64,000 nucleotides of DNA, taken from JAGTVG01 sp964543195. GTDB taxonomy: Bacteria; Bacteroidota; Bacteroidia; Cytophagales; Cyclobacteriaceae. The first letter of the stretch is position 1. Every line of letters begins with the position of its first letter. The stretch spans positions 1-64,000 of the forward strand of contig CAZIXF010000019.1 in assembly GCA_964543195.1 (NCBI GenBank), given 5' to 3'. Below the pieces are notes generated by a model. It was given only the letters and a program-made list of their open reading frames with translations, was not told where the DNA came from and made no database searches. Shown one piece after another: positions 25,487 to 33,666 of the stretch. The position numbers and the translations under genes were made by a program.

Positions 25487-26878
25487 TTATAAGTGAATTA
25501 CCTCATCATAGGCGGCGGCGGCGGCTTCCATTACGGCTTCTGACATGGTAGGATGCGGATGCACCGATTTAATGATCTCGTGGCCGGTGGTTTCCAGTTT
25601 TCTGGCAGCAACTACTTCAGCGATCATTTCAGTAACATTAAGCCCGATCATATGGGCCCCAAGCCATTCACCGTATTTGGCATCAAAGATCACCTTGACA
25701 AACCCTTCCTTGGCGCCGGCTGCACTGGCCTTTCCTGATGCGGTAAAGGGGAATTTGCCTACTTTGATCTCGTAACCTGCTTCTGTGGCTGCTTTTTCTG
25801 TGTATCCCACCGAAGCGATCTCCGGAACACAATAGGTGCAGGCCGGCACATTGTTATAATTCAAAGGCTCCGGATCCAGACCATTGATTTTTTCCACACA
25901 GATAATCCCTTCAGCGGAAGCCACATGGGCGAGGGCAGGTCCTTTTACCACATCACCTATAGCAAACACACCGGACACATTGGTACGGTAAAATTCATCC
26001 ACTTTGATCTTATCCCCTTCGGTTTCTATGCCCAACTTGTCGAGGCCGATATCCTCGATATTGGTAGCTATGCCCACAGCCGAAAGAACGATATCCGCTT
26101 CAACTCCTTCCTCTCCTTTTTTTGTCTTGATCTTAACCTTGCATTTTTTACCTTTGGTATCGACAGAAGTGACTTCAGAGCTGGTCATCACTTTAATCCC
26201 CGCTTTTTTATAGATCCTTTCCAGTTGTTTGGATACTTCCTCATCTTCAAGCGGTACAATATTGGGCAGAAATTCTACGAGTGTCACTTCGGTACCCAAA
26301 GCATTATAAAAATAAGCAAATTCAGCCCCTATCGCACCCGAACCAACCACTACCATCGATTTGGGCTGCTTTTCCAGCGACATGGCTTTTCTGTAACCAA
26401 TCACCTTTTTTTGATCGATAGGCAACGACGGAAGCTCCTTTGACCTTCCACCGGTGGCAATCATGATATAATTGGCCGTATATTCGGTCGTCGTGCCGGA
26501 CTTATCCTCGACAGCTACCTTTTTATTGGAAACAAGCCGGCCATATCCTTCAAGCACATCGATCTTATTTTTTTTGAACAGGAACCGTACCCCTTTACTC
26601 ATACCATCAGCTACATCACGGCTTCTTTTGACCATGGCAGGAAAATCCGCTGATGAATCACCCACCTTAATACCATAATCCTTGGCATGTTTGATATATT
26701 CAAAGACCTGTGCACTTTTAAGAAGCGCTTTTGTCGGGATACATCCCCAGTTCAGGCAAACTCCACCAAGGCTTTCTCTTTCCACAACACCCACTTTCAT
26801 TCCCAGCTGAGAAGCTCTGATAGCTGCCACATATCCACCGGGACCACTCCCTATTACAATTAAATCATATGAAGCCAT
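25487..26878 (-). CDS. lpdA: Dihydrolipoyl dehydrogenase
   Basis: 463 residues. The FAD/NAD flavoprotein E3 that reoxidises dihydrolipoamide in 2-oxo acid dehydrogenase complexes or the glycine cleavage system. FAD-binding GSGPGGYVAA (10-19), the redox disulfide GGVCLNWGCIP (Cys41 and Cys46), NAD-binding VVGSGAIGAEFA near 180, AIGDV near 310, and the C-terminal HPHPTMSE active-site His-Glu pair are all present. No E1 or E2 gene is adjacent, so which complex it serves is unknown. Confidence 0.95.
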   Translation of the reverse strand: MASYDLIVIGSGPGGYVAAIRASQLGMKVGVVERESLGGVCLNWGCIPTKALLKSAQVFEYIKHAKDYGIKVGDSSADFPAMVKRSRDVADGMSKGVRFLFKKNKIDVLEGYGRLVSNKKVAVEDKSGTTTEYTANYIMIATGGRSKELPSLPIDQKKVIGYRKAMSLEKQPKSMVVVGSGAIGAEFAYFYNALGTEVTLVEFLPNIVPLEDEEVSKQLERIYKKAGIKVMTSSEVTSVDTKGKKCKVKIKTKKGEEGVEADIVLSAVGIATNIEDIGLDKLGIETEGDKIKVDEFYRTNVSGVFAIGDVVKGPALAHVASAEGIICVEKINGLDPEPLNYNNVPACTYCVPEIASVGYTEKAATEAGYEIKVGKFPFTASGKASAAGAKEGFVKVIFDAKYGEWLGAHMIGLNVTEMIAEVVAARKLETTGHEIIKSVHPHPTMSEAVMEAAAAAYDEVIHL

Positions 26879-27063
26879 AAGTAATTATTATTTATTATTG
26901 ATCCATAAATATACACACTGTAACAAAAATATGTTTTTTATGCCGTATGAAACGACATAATAATGAATAATCACCCTCCAGGTGGAAAATAATTTTCTTC
27001 TTTGCCCAGGTAAAACAGGATAAATCAATGGAGGTATAATTTAGTATTTATCCGGGGAAGATA

Positions 27064-27071
27064 TATTTTTG
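27064..27071 (+). promoter_or_regulatory. Possible -7 promoter box for fabG
   Basis: TATTTTTG fits TAnnTTTG and lies 42 bases before the ATG at 27114. An alternative in-frame TTG at 27069 falls inside this box, which supports 27114 as the real start. The -33 region is not obvious. Confidence 0.4.
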
Positions 27072-27113
27072 ATTGATAAAAGGTCAATTAATCCAACATT
27101 AAATACAATTAAT

Positions 27114-27863
27114 ATGAAATTATTAGAAGGCAAAACCGTTCTTGTAACAGGTGCTTCCAAAGGCATAGGCAATGGTATTGCAAAAAAGTGTGCTGAGGAA
27201 GGTGCCGACATTGCTTTCACCTATTTATCCAGTGTGGAAAAAGGCCAGGCATTGGAGAAAGAATTGGTGGACACCTACAAAGTAAAGGCCAGGGGATATC
27301 GCTCGGACGCCTCTGACTTTGAAGCTGCCGAAAAACTGATCAATGAGGTAGTTCAGGATTTTGAAACCCTGGATGTGCTGGTCAATAATGCCGGGGTTAC
27401 TAATGACAACCTGCTGATGAGAATGACAGAAGAAATGTGGGATAAGGTGATCGATATAAACCTGAAATCCTGTTTTAATACGGTAAAAGCAGCCGCCAGA
27501 ACGATGATGAAACAACGTTCGGGCTCTATTATCAATATGACTTCGGTGGTCGGCATCAAGGGAAATGCGGGGCAGGCTAATTATGCGGCATCCAAAGCAG
27601 GAATTATCGGTTTTACCAAATCCGTGGCGCTGGAATTCGGTTCAAGGAATATACGGTGTAACGCGATCGCTCCGGGTTTTATTGAAACGGAAATGACCGA
27701 AAAACTGGATGAAAATATTGTCAAATCCTGGGTCGAAAATATTCCGTTGAAACGGGGTGGCACCCCCGGAGACGTCGCCGATTGTGTGGTCTTCCTCGGT
27801 TCAGATATGTCCTCCTATATTACCGGCCAGGTAATTCAGGTCAATGGGGGGATGCTTACCTGA
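27114..27863 (+). CDS. fabG: 3-oxoacyl-[acyl-carrier-protein] reductase
   Basis: 249 residues from ATG 27114. The frame is open upstream to a TTG at 27069, but MKLLEGKTVLVTGASKGIG is the normal FabG start. The enzyme reduces 3-oxoacyl-ACP with NADPH in fatty-acid elongation. TGASKGIG (12-19), NNAG (91-94) and the catalytic Ser144, Tyr157 and Lys161 (YAASK) are all in place, and ITGQVIQVNGG closes the protein. Other short-chain dehydrogenases look similar, but length and motif spacing favour FabG. Confidence 0.9.
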   Translation: MKLLEGKTVLVTGASKGIGNGIAKKCAEEGADIAFTYLSSVEKGQALEKELVDTYKVKARGYRSDASDFEAAEKLINEVVQDFETLDVLVNNAGVTNDNLLMRMTEEMWDKVIDINLKSCFNTVKAAARTMMKQRSGSIINMTSVVGIKGNAGQANYAASKAGIIGFTKSVALEFGSRNIRCNAIAPGFIETEMTEKLDENIVKSWVENIPLKRGGTPGDVADCVVFLGSDMSSYITGQVIQVNGGMLT

Positions 27864-27954
27864 CCAAAACCGGTTCGGATATTCTTAAAAATCGTGATGG
27901 TTTGGAATAACCGGGCTATCGGCATGCGGGGATAACGAAAGAACAGAAAAGGAT

Positions 27955-30033
27955 ATGGATAAGCGGATTTTATTTGAAACCTCTCCATGGTTTGTGATCC
28001 TGTGCCTGTTGGCGGGACTGGGATATGCCTTTCTTTTGTATAAGGGTAAAAATCCATGGACCGGTAAACAGTCACTTCTCCTGGGTGCAGCCCGGTTTAT
28101 CACGGTCTCCATAATAACTTTTTTATTACTTGGCCCATTGGTGCGGCAGATCCAGAACACCATTATAGAACCGGCTGTAGTGGTTTCTGTCGATAATTCA
28201 AGGTCGATCGAAGCTACCTATACGGAAGACGAACTCAATACCTTCAGGGAAAACCTGGGGCAGTTTATGCAGGAGATCCCGGATGAAGATTACGAGGTTG
28301 AGTTCAGGGATCTTTCGGGTGAAGCCATTACGGATATTCAGGAGTTAACTTTCAATCAGGATATTACAAACCTGAGCGCAGCATTGAAGACTATCGAAAA
28401 CGATTATGAAGGCCGGAATCTATCGAGAGTGATCCTGATTTCCGATGGCATTTATAATCAGGGGATTTCCCCCATTTATACCAATTATCCCTTTCCTGTA
28501 TATAGTGTGGGTGTAGGCGATACCGTGCCGAAAAGGGATATCATACTGAAATCGGTAATTTACAATAAGATCGTTTACCAGGGCAATCTTTTCCCTCTTC
28601 GGGCTGAAGTAGCCAACAACGGTTTCCGGGGAAGAAACATTAACGTGGAAATAATTAAGGATAACCGTGTGGTGGACAGCAGGAATATCACATTAGACCG
28701 GAATGATGGAATACAGGAAGTAGAGTTTCAGTTAACGGCCGAAAACAGCGGCATCCAAAGATACAGGGTATCAATCCGCCCTTTAGATGAGGAATTTTCG
28801 ACTGATAATAATATCCGGGATGCTTTTATAGAAGTGGTGGAAGGAAAAAATAAGATCCTGTTTCTGGCCCCTGCTCCGCATCCGGATATAAAACCACTTC
28901 GAAATGTCATTGAAAAAAATGAAAATTTCGAGGTGGATCTGGTGGTGAACGGGATCCATGAATACCGGGAGGATCAATACGACCTGGCCATTCTACATCA
29001 GCTCCCTGATCGAAAGAATACATTCGGTTCTGTACTGGAACGATTGCAGCAGGATGAAATACCGGCTTTATACATCCTGGGGAGCCAGGTCAGCATTAAT
29101 CAATTCAACAGAATGAACGGCATATTGTCGATAAGTCCCATCAGGAATCAGTATGACCTGGTATTCCCATCGTTGAATCCCGATTATACCTTATTTAATA
29201 TAGAGGATGGCACACGGAGTATCCTAGCCGATCTGCCCCCCTTGAGTGTTCCATTCGGGGAATATACCCTGACAGGGAATCTTGAGGTGCTGCTGAACCA
29301 GCGAGTCGGAAAGGTGACCACCAACAAACCGCTCCTCGTGATTTCAAAAAACCAGGCCCGTAAGGAGGCTGTACTCACGGGTGAAGGTTTATGGCAGTGG
29401 CGTCTGCATGAATTCAGTCAAACACAGGATTTCGAAGGATTCGATGATCTGTTTGGCAAAGTGATTCAATATTTAAACGCCAAGGAAGATAAGAGAAAAT
29501 TCAGGGTGTATCCGGTAAAAAATGAAAACCGGGAAAATGAGCCCGTCATTTTCGAGACTGAAATATATAATGATATATACGAAGAGGTTTACGGTCATAA
29601 AATTGAACTGACTATCCTAAGTGAAAGCGACAGCACCAGGAATTTTACCTATGTGACCAGTCCTGCCAATACAAGATTCCGGGTAAGCGGGCTCAATCCC
29701 GGTGTTTACCGTTACCAGGCGAGTTCAAAAATTGAAGGCGAACTCAGGCAGGCCGAAGGCATGTTTTCCGTTGAAAAGATGCAGCTCGAAACCATCACCC
29801 TGACGGCCAACCACAACCTGCTTAATCAACTGGCCGACCGGACCGGAGGAGAATTTTACAGGTGGTCGGATACGAATCAGCTTATGGAAGACCTTGGTGA
29901 ACCTGAGGATAAATCGATGATCATCAGTTCAGAAAAATATCTGGCTATTATCAACATGAAATGGCTGTTTTTCTTCATCCTCCTGCTGATCACCCTGGAA
30001 TGGGGGTTCAGAAAATACCTGGGGGGATATTAA
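27955..30033 (+). CDS. VWA/BatA-like membrane protein, unknown function
   Basis: 692 residues. Two N-terminal membrane helices (about 12-30 and 45-62) are followed by a von Willebrand A-like region starting VVVSVDNSRSIEATY with the DxSxS metal-site pattern, then RVILISDGIYNQG. A beta-rich middle and a region like glutamine-amidotransferase folds (KILFLAPAPHPDIKPLR) follow, and a last membrane helix (MKWLFFFILLLITLEW) ends the protein. This order is seen in Bacteroidota proteins annotated as BatA-like or VWA-containing membrane proteins. The exact role is unknown. Confidence 0.75.
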   Translation: MDKRILFETSPWFVILCLLAGLGYAFLLYKGKNPWTGKQSLLLGAARFITVSIITFLLLGPLVRQIQNTIIEPAVVVSVDNSRSIEATYTEDELNTFRENLGQFMQEIPDEDYEVEFRDLSGEAITDIQELTFNQDITNLSAALKTIENDYEGRNLSRVILISDGIYNQGISPIYTNYPFPVYSVGVGDTVPKRDIILKSVIYNKIVYQGNLFPLRAEVANNGFRGRNINVEIIKDNRVVDSRNITLDRNDGIQEVEFQLTAENSGIQRYRVSIRPLDEEFSTDNNIRDAFIEVVEGKNKILFLAPAPHPDIKPLRNVIEKNENFEVDLVVNGIHEYREDQYDLAILHQLPDRKNTFGSVLERLQQDEIPALYILGSQVSINQFNRMNGILSISPIRNQYDLVFPSLNPDYTLFNIEDGTRSILADLPPLSVPFGEYTLTGNLEVLLNQRVGKVTTNKPLLVISKNQARKEAVLTGEGLWQWRLHEFSQTQDFEGFDDLFGKVIQYLNAKEDKRKFRVYPVKNENRENEPVIFETEIYNDIYEEVYGHKIELTILSESDSTRNFTYVTSPANTRFRVSGLNPGVYRYQASSKIEGELRQAEGMFSVEKMQLETITLTANHNLLNQLADRTGGEFYRWSDTNQLMEDLGEPEDKSMIISSEKYLAIINMKWLFFFILLLITLEWGFRKYLGGY

Positions 30034-30155
30034 TCAGACGCAGCTTTTTACTTTTCCTGATTCCACGATCAACGGTTCACCCTTTTTTACGAATACACCG
30101 ATCACCCCTTCGTCTTTATATTTGATTTCCGGTGATTTCAGCGAATGTGAAAAAT
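30034..30155 (-). pseudogene. C-terminal part of a gene split by the MITE-like element
   Basis: Forty codons on the minus strand (NFSHSLKSPEIKYKDEG to the end KVKSCV) terminate at TGA 30034-30036, right against the stop of the converging gene at 30033. Removing the element and one TTAA joins this frame in phase to the gene starting at 30750, giving a continuous 161-residue protein. No start codon of its own is apparent. Confidence 0.65.
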
Positions 30156-30390
30156 TTAACCCGAAAAATTCATAAATTTTTCGCCCGAAGGGCCGATTAA
30201 GCGCAATTTATTGATAATCAAAGAATTATATAGGGTTTTGAAATTCTTATACTTAATCAAATAGCCCAGAAATAGGCTACTGAATTGCGCTTATCAGGGG
30301 TTAATCCCTTTTTGTAACTACCTGATAATAAATATTTTAAATAGTAAAAACTGTTTATTTTGAGAATGGTTTATGAATAATCGGGGTTAA
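30156..30390 (+). mobile_element. MITE-like element, copy 2 (complete)
   Basis: 235 bases including TTAA at both ends (231-bp element plus one duplicated TTAA). It differs from copy 3 at only two positions. The left end TTAACCCGAAAAATTCATAA and the right end read in reverse (TTAACCCCGATTATTCATAA) match at 17 of 21 positions through the following A, so they are terminal inverted repeats. An internal perfect inverted repeat AAGCGCAATT/AATTGCGCTT lies at 30199-30208 and 30283-30292. It has no transposase. It splits a minus-strand gene (halves at 30391-30750 and 30034-30155). Confidence 0.88.
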
Positions 30391-30750
30391 TTGTTCAATA
30401 TCATTCACTGTAATATAAATGTTCAGTTCATCCTTATCTCCCGTAAAAAAATCCCGGATCTCTGACATCAACTTTTTGCTTTTATCCCGTACAGTAATAC
30501 AACCATAGCTGAAATTAGTTTCCAGCTGGGTGAGCCTGTTGACGGAACCTTCCAGCAGGATACCTTCCTCCTGACCCTCTATCAGGAACAGGTTGCATTC
30601 GGCATCCACGAGCAACTGATTAAAGGCTTCCAGTGTGTTCACCTCTGTGATGGAGGTATTATGTTTACTGATTATCCCGCTTTTCTGATACAGTAATAAT
30701 GCCGAAATGATGACACAGATCCCCAGGTATAGTTTTATTTCGCCTTTCAT
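30355..30750 (-). pseudogene. Membrane-anchored protein truncated by the element
   Basis: 131 codons as it stands, of which the last 11 (LTPIIHKPFSK) and the stop come from the inserted element. The native part has an N-terminal membrane segment (LYLGICVIISALLLY) followed by a beta-rich domain (FNQLLVDAECNLFLIEG, then ELNIYITVNDIEQ) resembling the head-GIN/DUF2807 pattern; this family call is tentative. The missing C-terminal 41 residues lie on the other side of the element. The shortened protein may still be expressed. It is 80 bases downstream of the PLP-enzyme gene. Confidence 0.6.
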
Positions 30751-30830
30751 GCCTTACCGCTTTTATTACTATAGATGCTAAAGGCAGGGTAAGAGTTGCA
30801 GCGGAAAGATAAAAATTCTGTTAAATCAGG

Positions 30831-31976
30831 TTAAATATTATTTAACGCCTGCTTCAGGTCGTCCAGAAGATCTTCCGGGTCCTCAATGCCTGCACTCAGA
30901 CGGATAAGCGTATCGCTGATCCCGGCCTTTTCACGTTCTTCCCGGGGAATACTGGCATGGGTCATGGTGGCCGGATGGCCGCAAAGGGATTCAACACCAC
31001 CCAGGGATTCGGCCAGGGAAAAAATCCTGACGTTTTCGAGAAAGTTTACGGCATCGGTCAAGCGGTTATGCTTTAAGGTGAATGAGATCATACCACCGAA
31101 ATCCTTCATCTGATCCTTTGCCACATCATGGTTTTTATGGTTTTTCAGTCCGGGCCAGTACACCCTGTCGACCGCCGGATGATCTGCTAAAAAATCAGCC
31201 ACCAGGCCGGCATTGGAACAATGCCGGTGCATTCGTAATTCAAGTGTTTTAATGCCACGAATCACCAGAAAGACATCCTGCGGACCGGGTACGGCACCAC
31301 TGGCATTCTGAATGAAATAAAGCCGTTCAGCCAGGTCCTTGTCATTGACCACTATGGCTCCCATCACCACATCCGAATGACCACCCAGGTATTTGGTGGC
31401 TGAATGCAATGTAATATCAGCACCGAGATCCAGCGGGAGTTGCAGACAGGGTGTAGCGAAGGTATTGTCTACGGCAATCAGAATATCCTTATCTCCAACC
31501 TGTTTATTTATCGAATTAATATCAATGATATTCATCATCGGGTTCGTGGGTGTTTCCAGCCAGATAAGCCGGGTGTTACCGGTAATATGGCCGGCTACTG
31601 CCCCGGGCTCACTCATGTCGATGAATTTAAAGCGGATACCATATTTTGAAAACACTTTGACGAAAAGCCGGTAGGTGCCCCCGTAAAGATCATTGGTCGA
31701 TATAACTTCGTCACCGGGCTTCAGCAGTTTCAATACGGCATCGATAGCCGCCATACCTGAGGCAAAGCATAAGCCGTGCTTACCGTTTTCCAGTGAGGCA
31801 ATATTCTCCTCCAGCACCTTGCGCGTAGGATTTTGTGTCCTGGAATATTCATATCCCTTATGTTTGCCCGGTGATTGCTGTACATAGGTGGAGGTCTGGT
31901 AGATGGGTGTCATGATCGCCCCCGTAGCTGAATCTGGTTTTATTCCCGCATGAATTACTTTGGTACCGAATTTCAT
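30831..31976 (-). CDS. Cystathionine gamma-synthase/lyase family PLP enzyme
   Basis: 381 residues, standard for the Cys/Met metabolism PLP enzymes. YSRTQNPTR (44-52), ASGMAAI (72-78), DNTFATP (170-176) and the PLP lysine Lys195 in SATKYLGGHSDV are all present. The family covers cystathionine gamma-synthase, gamma-lyase and beta-lyase; sequence alone does not separate them, though the overall pattern is closest to MetB/gamma-lyase. It starts four bases after the mscS stop, so it is transcribed from the mscS unit. Confidence 0.9.
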   Translation of the reverse strand: MKFGTKVIHAGIKPDSATGAIMTPIYQTSTYVQQSPGKHKGYEYSRTQNPTRKVLEENIASLENGKHGLCFASGMAAIDAVLKLLKPGDEVISTNDLYGGTYRLFVKVFSKYGIRFKFIDMSEPGAVAGHITGNTRLIWLETPTNPMMNIIDINSINKQVGDKDILIAVDNTFATPCLQLPLDLGADITLHSATKYLGGHSDVVMGAIVVNDKDLAERLYFIQNASGAVPGPQDVFLVIRGIKTLELRMHRHCSNAGLVADFLADHPAVDRVYWPGLKNHKNHDVAKDQMKDFGGMISFTLKHNRLTDAVNFLENVRIFSLAESLGGVESLCGHPATMTHASIPREEREKAGISDTLIRLSAGIEDPEDLLDDLKQALNNI

Positions 31977-31980
31977 AGGC

Positions 31981-33666
31981 TTATTTTCTTAATTTCTTTT
32001 TCTTATCCTCAATAAATTCATTCATTTTTTTCTGAAATGCTTTCTGATCCTCCCCATATACGGGAGTCAAGCTTGATTTATCAGGGAAGGTTTCCATATG
32101 AAGGCTTCTGGTGGGGAAGGCAAACCTCACATTCAGCTCTTCAGCCATTTCAACTATACTGATCATGATCTCGTGCCGGTATTGAAGCTCGAGAGCCCAG
32201 CTAGGCGCCTCAAAAAAGATATAAAACATGATGTTCAAAGAGGAATCACCAAAATCATTGAGAAAAATATGATACTTGTCTTTCCTGGTATGAGGATGAT
32301 TTTCAACCAGTTTATTGAGGCCCTCAATAAAAACCTCGATCAATCCCGGTGGCGTATCGTATGTGATGGCCACCGTGGTGAAAAATCTTCGATAAACCCT
32401 CAATCCATGGTTATCGATCATCCGGTCGGCGAGCATGGCATTGGGCACATAGATCAGTGAATTCCTGAAAGTCCTGACCCGTGTGGATCGTAATCCCACT
32501 TCTTCCACCTCCCCGTCAATATCCCCACTGGTGATCCAGTGACCCACCTGGAAAGGCCTGTCGACAAATATCATTAGTGAGCCGAAAAAATTCTTCAGGG
32601 TATCCTGTGCGGCCAGCGCAAAGGCAAGACCGCCAATGGAGAGCCCGGTCAGGAAAGGAATGATATTCAAATCGAGGTTGATGAGCACATACAATACCCC
32701 GATAATAATGACAAAAGTTTTGAAGATCTTCCGCAAAAGGGGTACCAGCTGATCATCAAGGGTGGATTCGGTTCGATGGGCCACTTTCAGCATATATATT
32801 CCGAATACATCTACCAGGCGATAAAAGACCACCGTGAGGAAAACCGGCCAAAGAATATCGAGACCGATTATGACATACCGGCCCAGTGTAACGGGCAATT
32901 GCAGCACCGGAACCAGTACCATCAGGATGGGCACTATAACCAGGTAACTGATGGGTTTGGCAATAGGTTTAATCAATGAATGGGCCACTTCCTTGTACCC
33001 GTACCGGTTCAGCAGCGCTATAATGATTTTTTCAAAAAGAAATGTAAAGAGAATATGGACCACAAAGGATAAAACAATGATGATCAGGATCCCCAGCAGT
33101 TGCCATACATATAAGCCGACAAACTGGGAATCGCCAAAACGGGGCAAAACTTTCAGCAACTGGTCGGTACCCAGCGGGAATACTTCTTCATGCAGATCCA
33201 TTATCCTCGAGATGCTCGATCTGGAAAAGATCCATTTGCCGTCCTGCTTCGACAGGTAAATATCCGGGTATTCACTGGTCAACACATAACGGTGCCTGTT
33301 GGAAGCCGAATCAAGATAATCCGGTTTATTGGGTATTTCATCAATATTCAAGTATATGCCCTGTCCGTCTAATATCTGCTTTAGTTTTATAGCGGCTTCC
33401 CTGGCCTGGTTCAGACTTACTCCTTCCTGCAGGAAGGGCTGAGCGGCAATTTCCGGTTTATAGTTATTGTCCTGGAGATAACTCAGATGCGTATACACAG
33501 CCTGGTAGGGGCTGTTTAATGAAACATCCAGTGTGTCATATTCCTGCGCCCTGGCGGGAACAAAACAAAGGAAAAGCAATAATAAGGAAAGCATACCGGA
33601 TATGATCCACCTTGTGTTGCTCCTTTTATCTTCTGTAAAAGGAAGAGATCGTAAATTGATTTCCAT
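31981..33666 (-). CDS. Mechanosensitive ion channel, MscS family
   Basis: 561 residues. A signal peptide and a periplasmic N-terminal domain (to about 170) are followed by four or five membrane helices. The pore-lining helix is recognisable by SIGGLAFALAAQDTLKNFFG near 335, and then comes the MscS beta domain (GHWITSGDIDGEVEEVGLRS). It opens under membrane tension to release solutes. The basic C-terminus (FIEDKKKKLRK) is cytosolic. The start overlaps the end of the 918-residue gene by 41 bases, so the two are coupled. Confidence 0.9.
   Translation of the reverse strand: MEINLRSLPFTEDKRSNTRWIISGMLSLLLLFLCFVPARAQEYDTLDVSLNSPYQAVYTHLSYLQDNNYKPEIAAQPFLQEGVSLNQAREAAIKLKQILDGQGIYLNIDEIPNKPDYLDSASNRHRYVLTSEYPDIYLSKQDGKWIFSRSSISRIMDLHEEVFPLGTDQLLKVLPRFGDSQFVGLYVWQLLGILIIIVLSFVVHILFTFLFEKIIIALLNRYGYKEVAHSLIKPIAKPISYLVIVPILMVLVPVLQLPVTLGRYVIIGLDILWPVFLTVVFYRLVDVFGIYMLKVAHRTESTLDDQLVPLLRKIFKTFVIIIGVLYVLINLDLNIIPFLTGLSIGGLAFALAAQDTLKNFFGSLMIFVDRPFQVGHWITSGDIDGEVEEVGLRSTRVRTFRNSLIYVPNAMLADRMIDNHGLRVYRRFFTTVAITYDTPPGLIEVFIEGLNKLVENHPHTRKDKYHIFLNDFGDSSLNIMFYIFFEAPSWALELQYRHEIMISIVEMAEELNVRFAFPTRSLHMETFPDKSSLTPVYGEDQKAFQKKMNEFIEDKKKKLRK

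Noticed and set aside
25231..25551. 106-codon plus-strand frame in the gap before lpdA
   Set aside because: Its end overlaps lpdA antisense (HHRRRRRLPLRLL is the shadow of an alanine-rich C-terminus) and it has no supporting signal.
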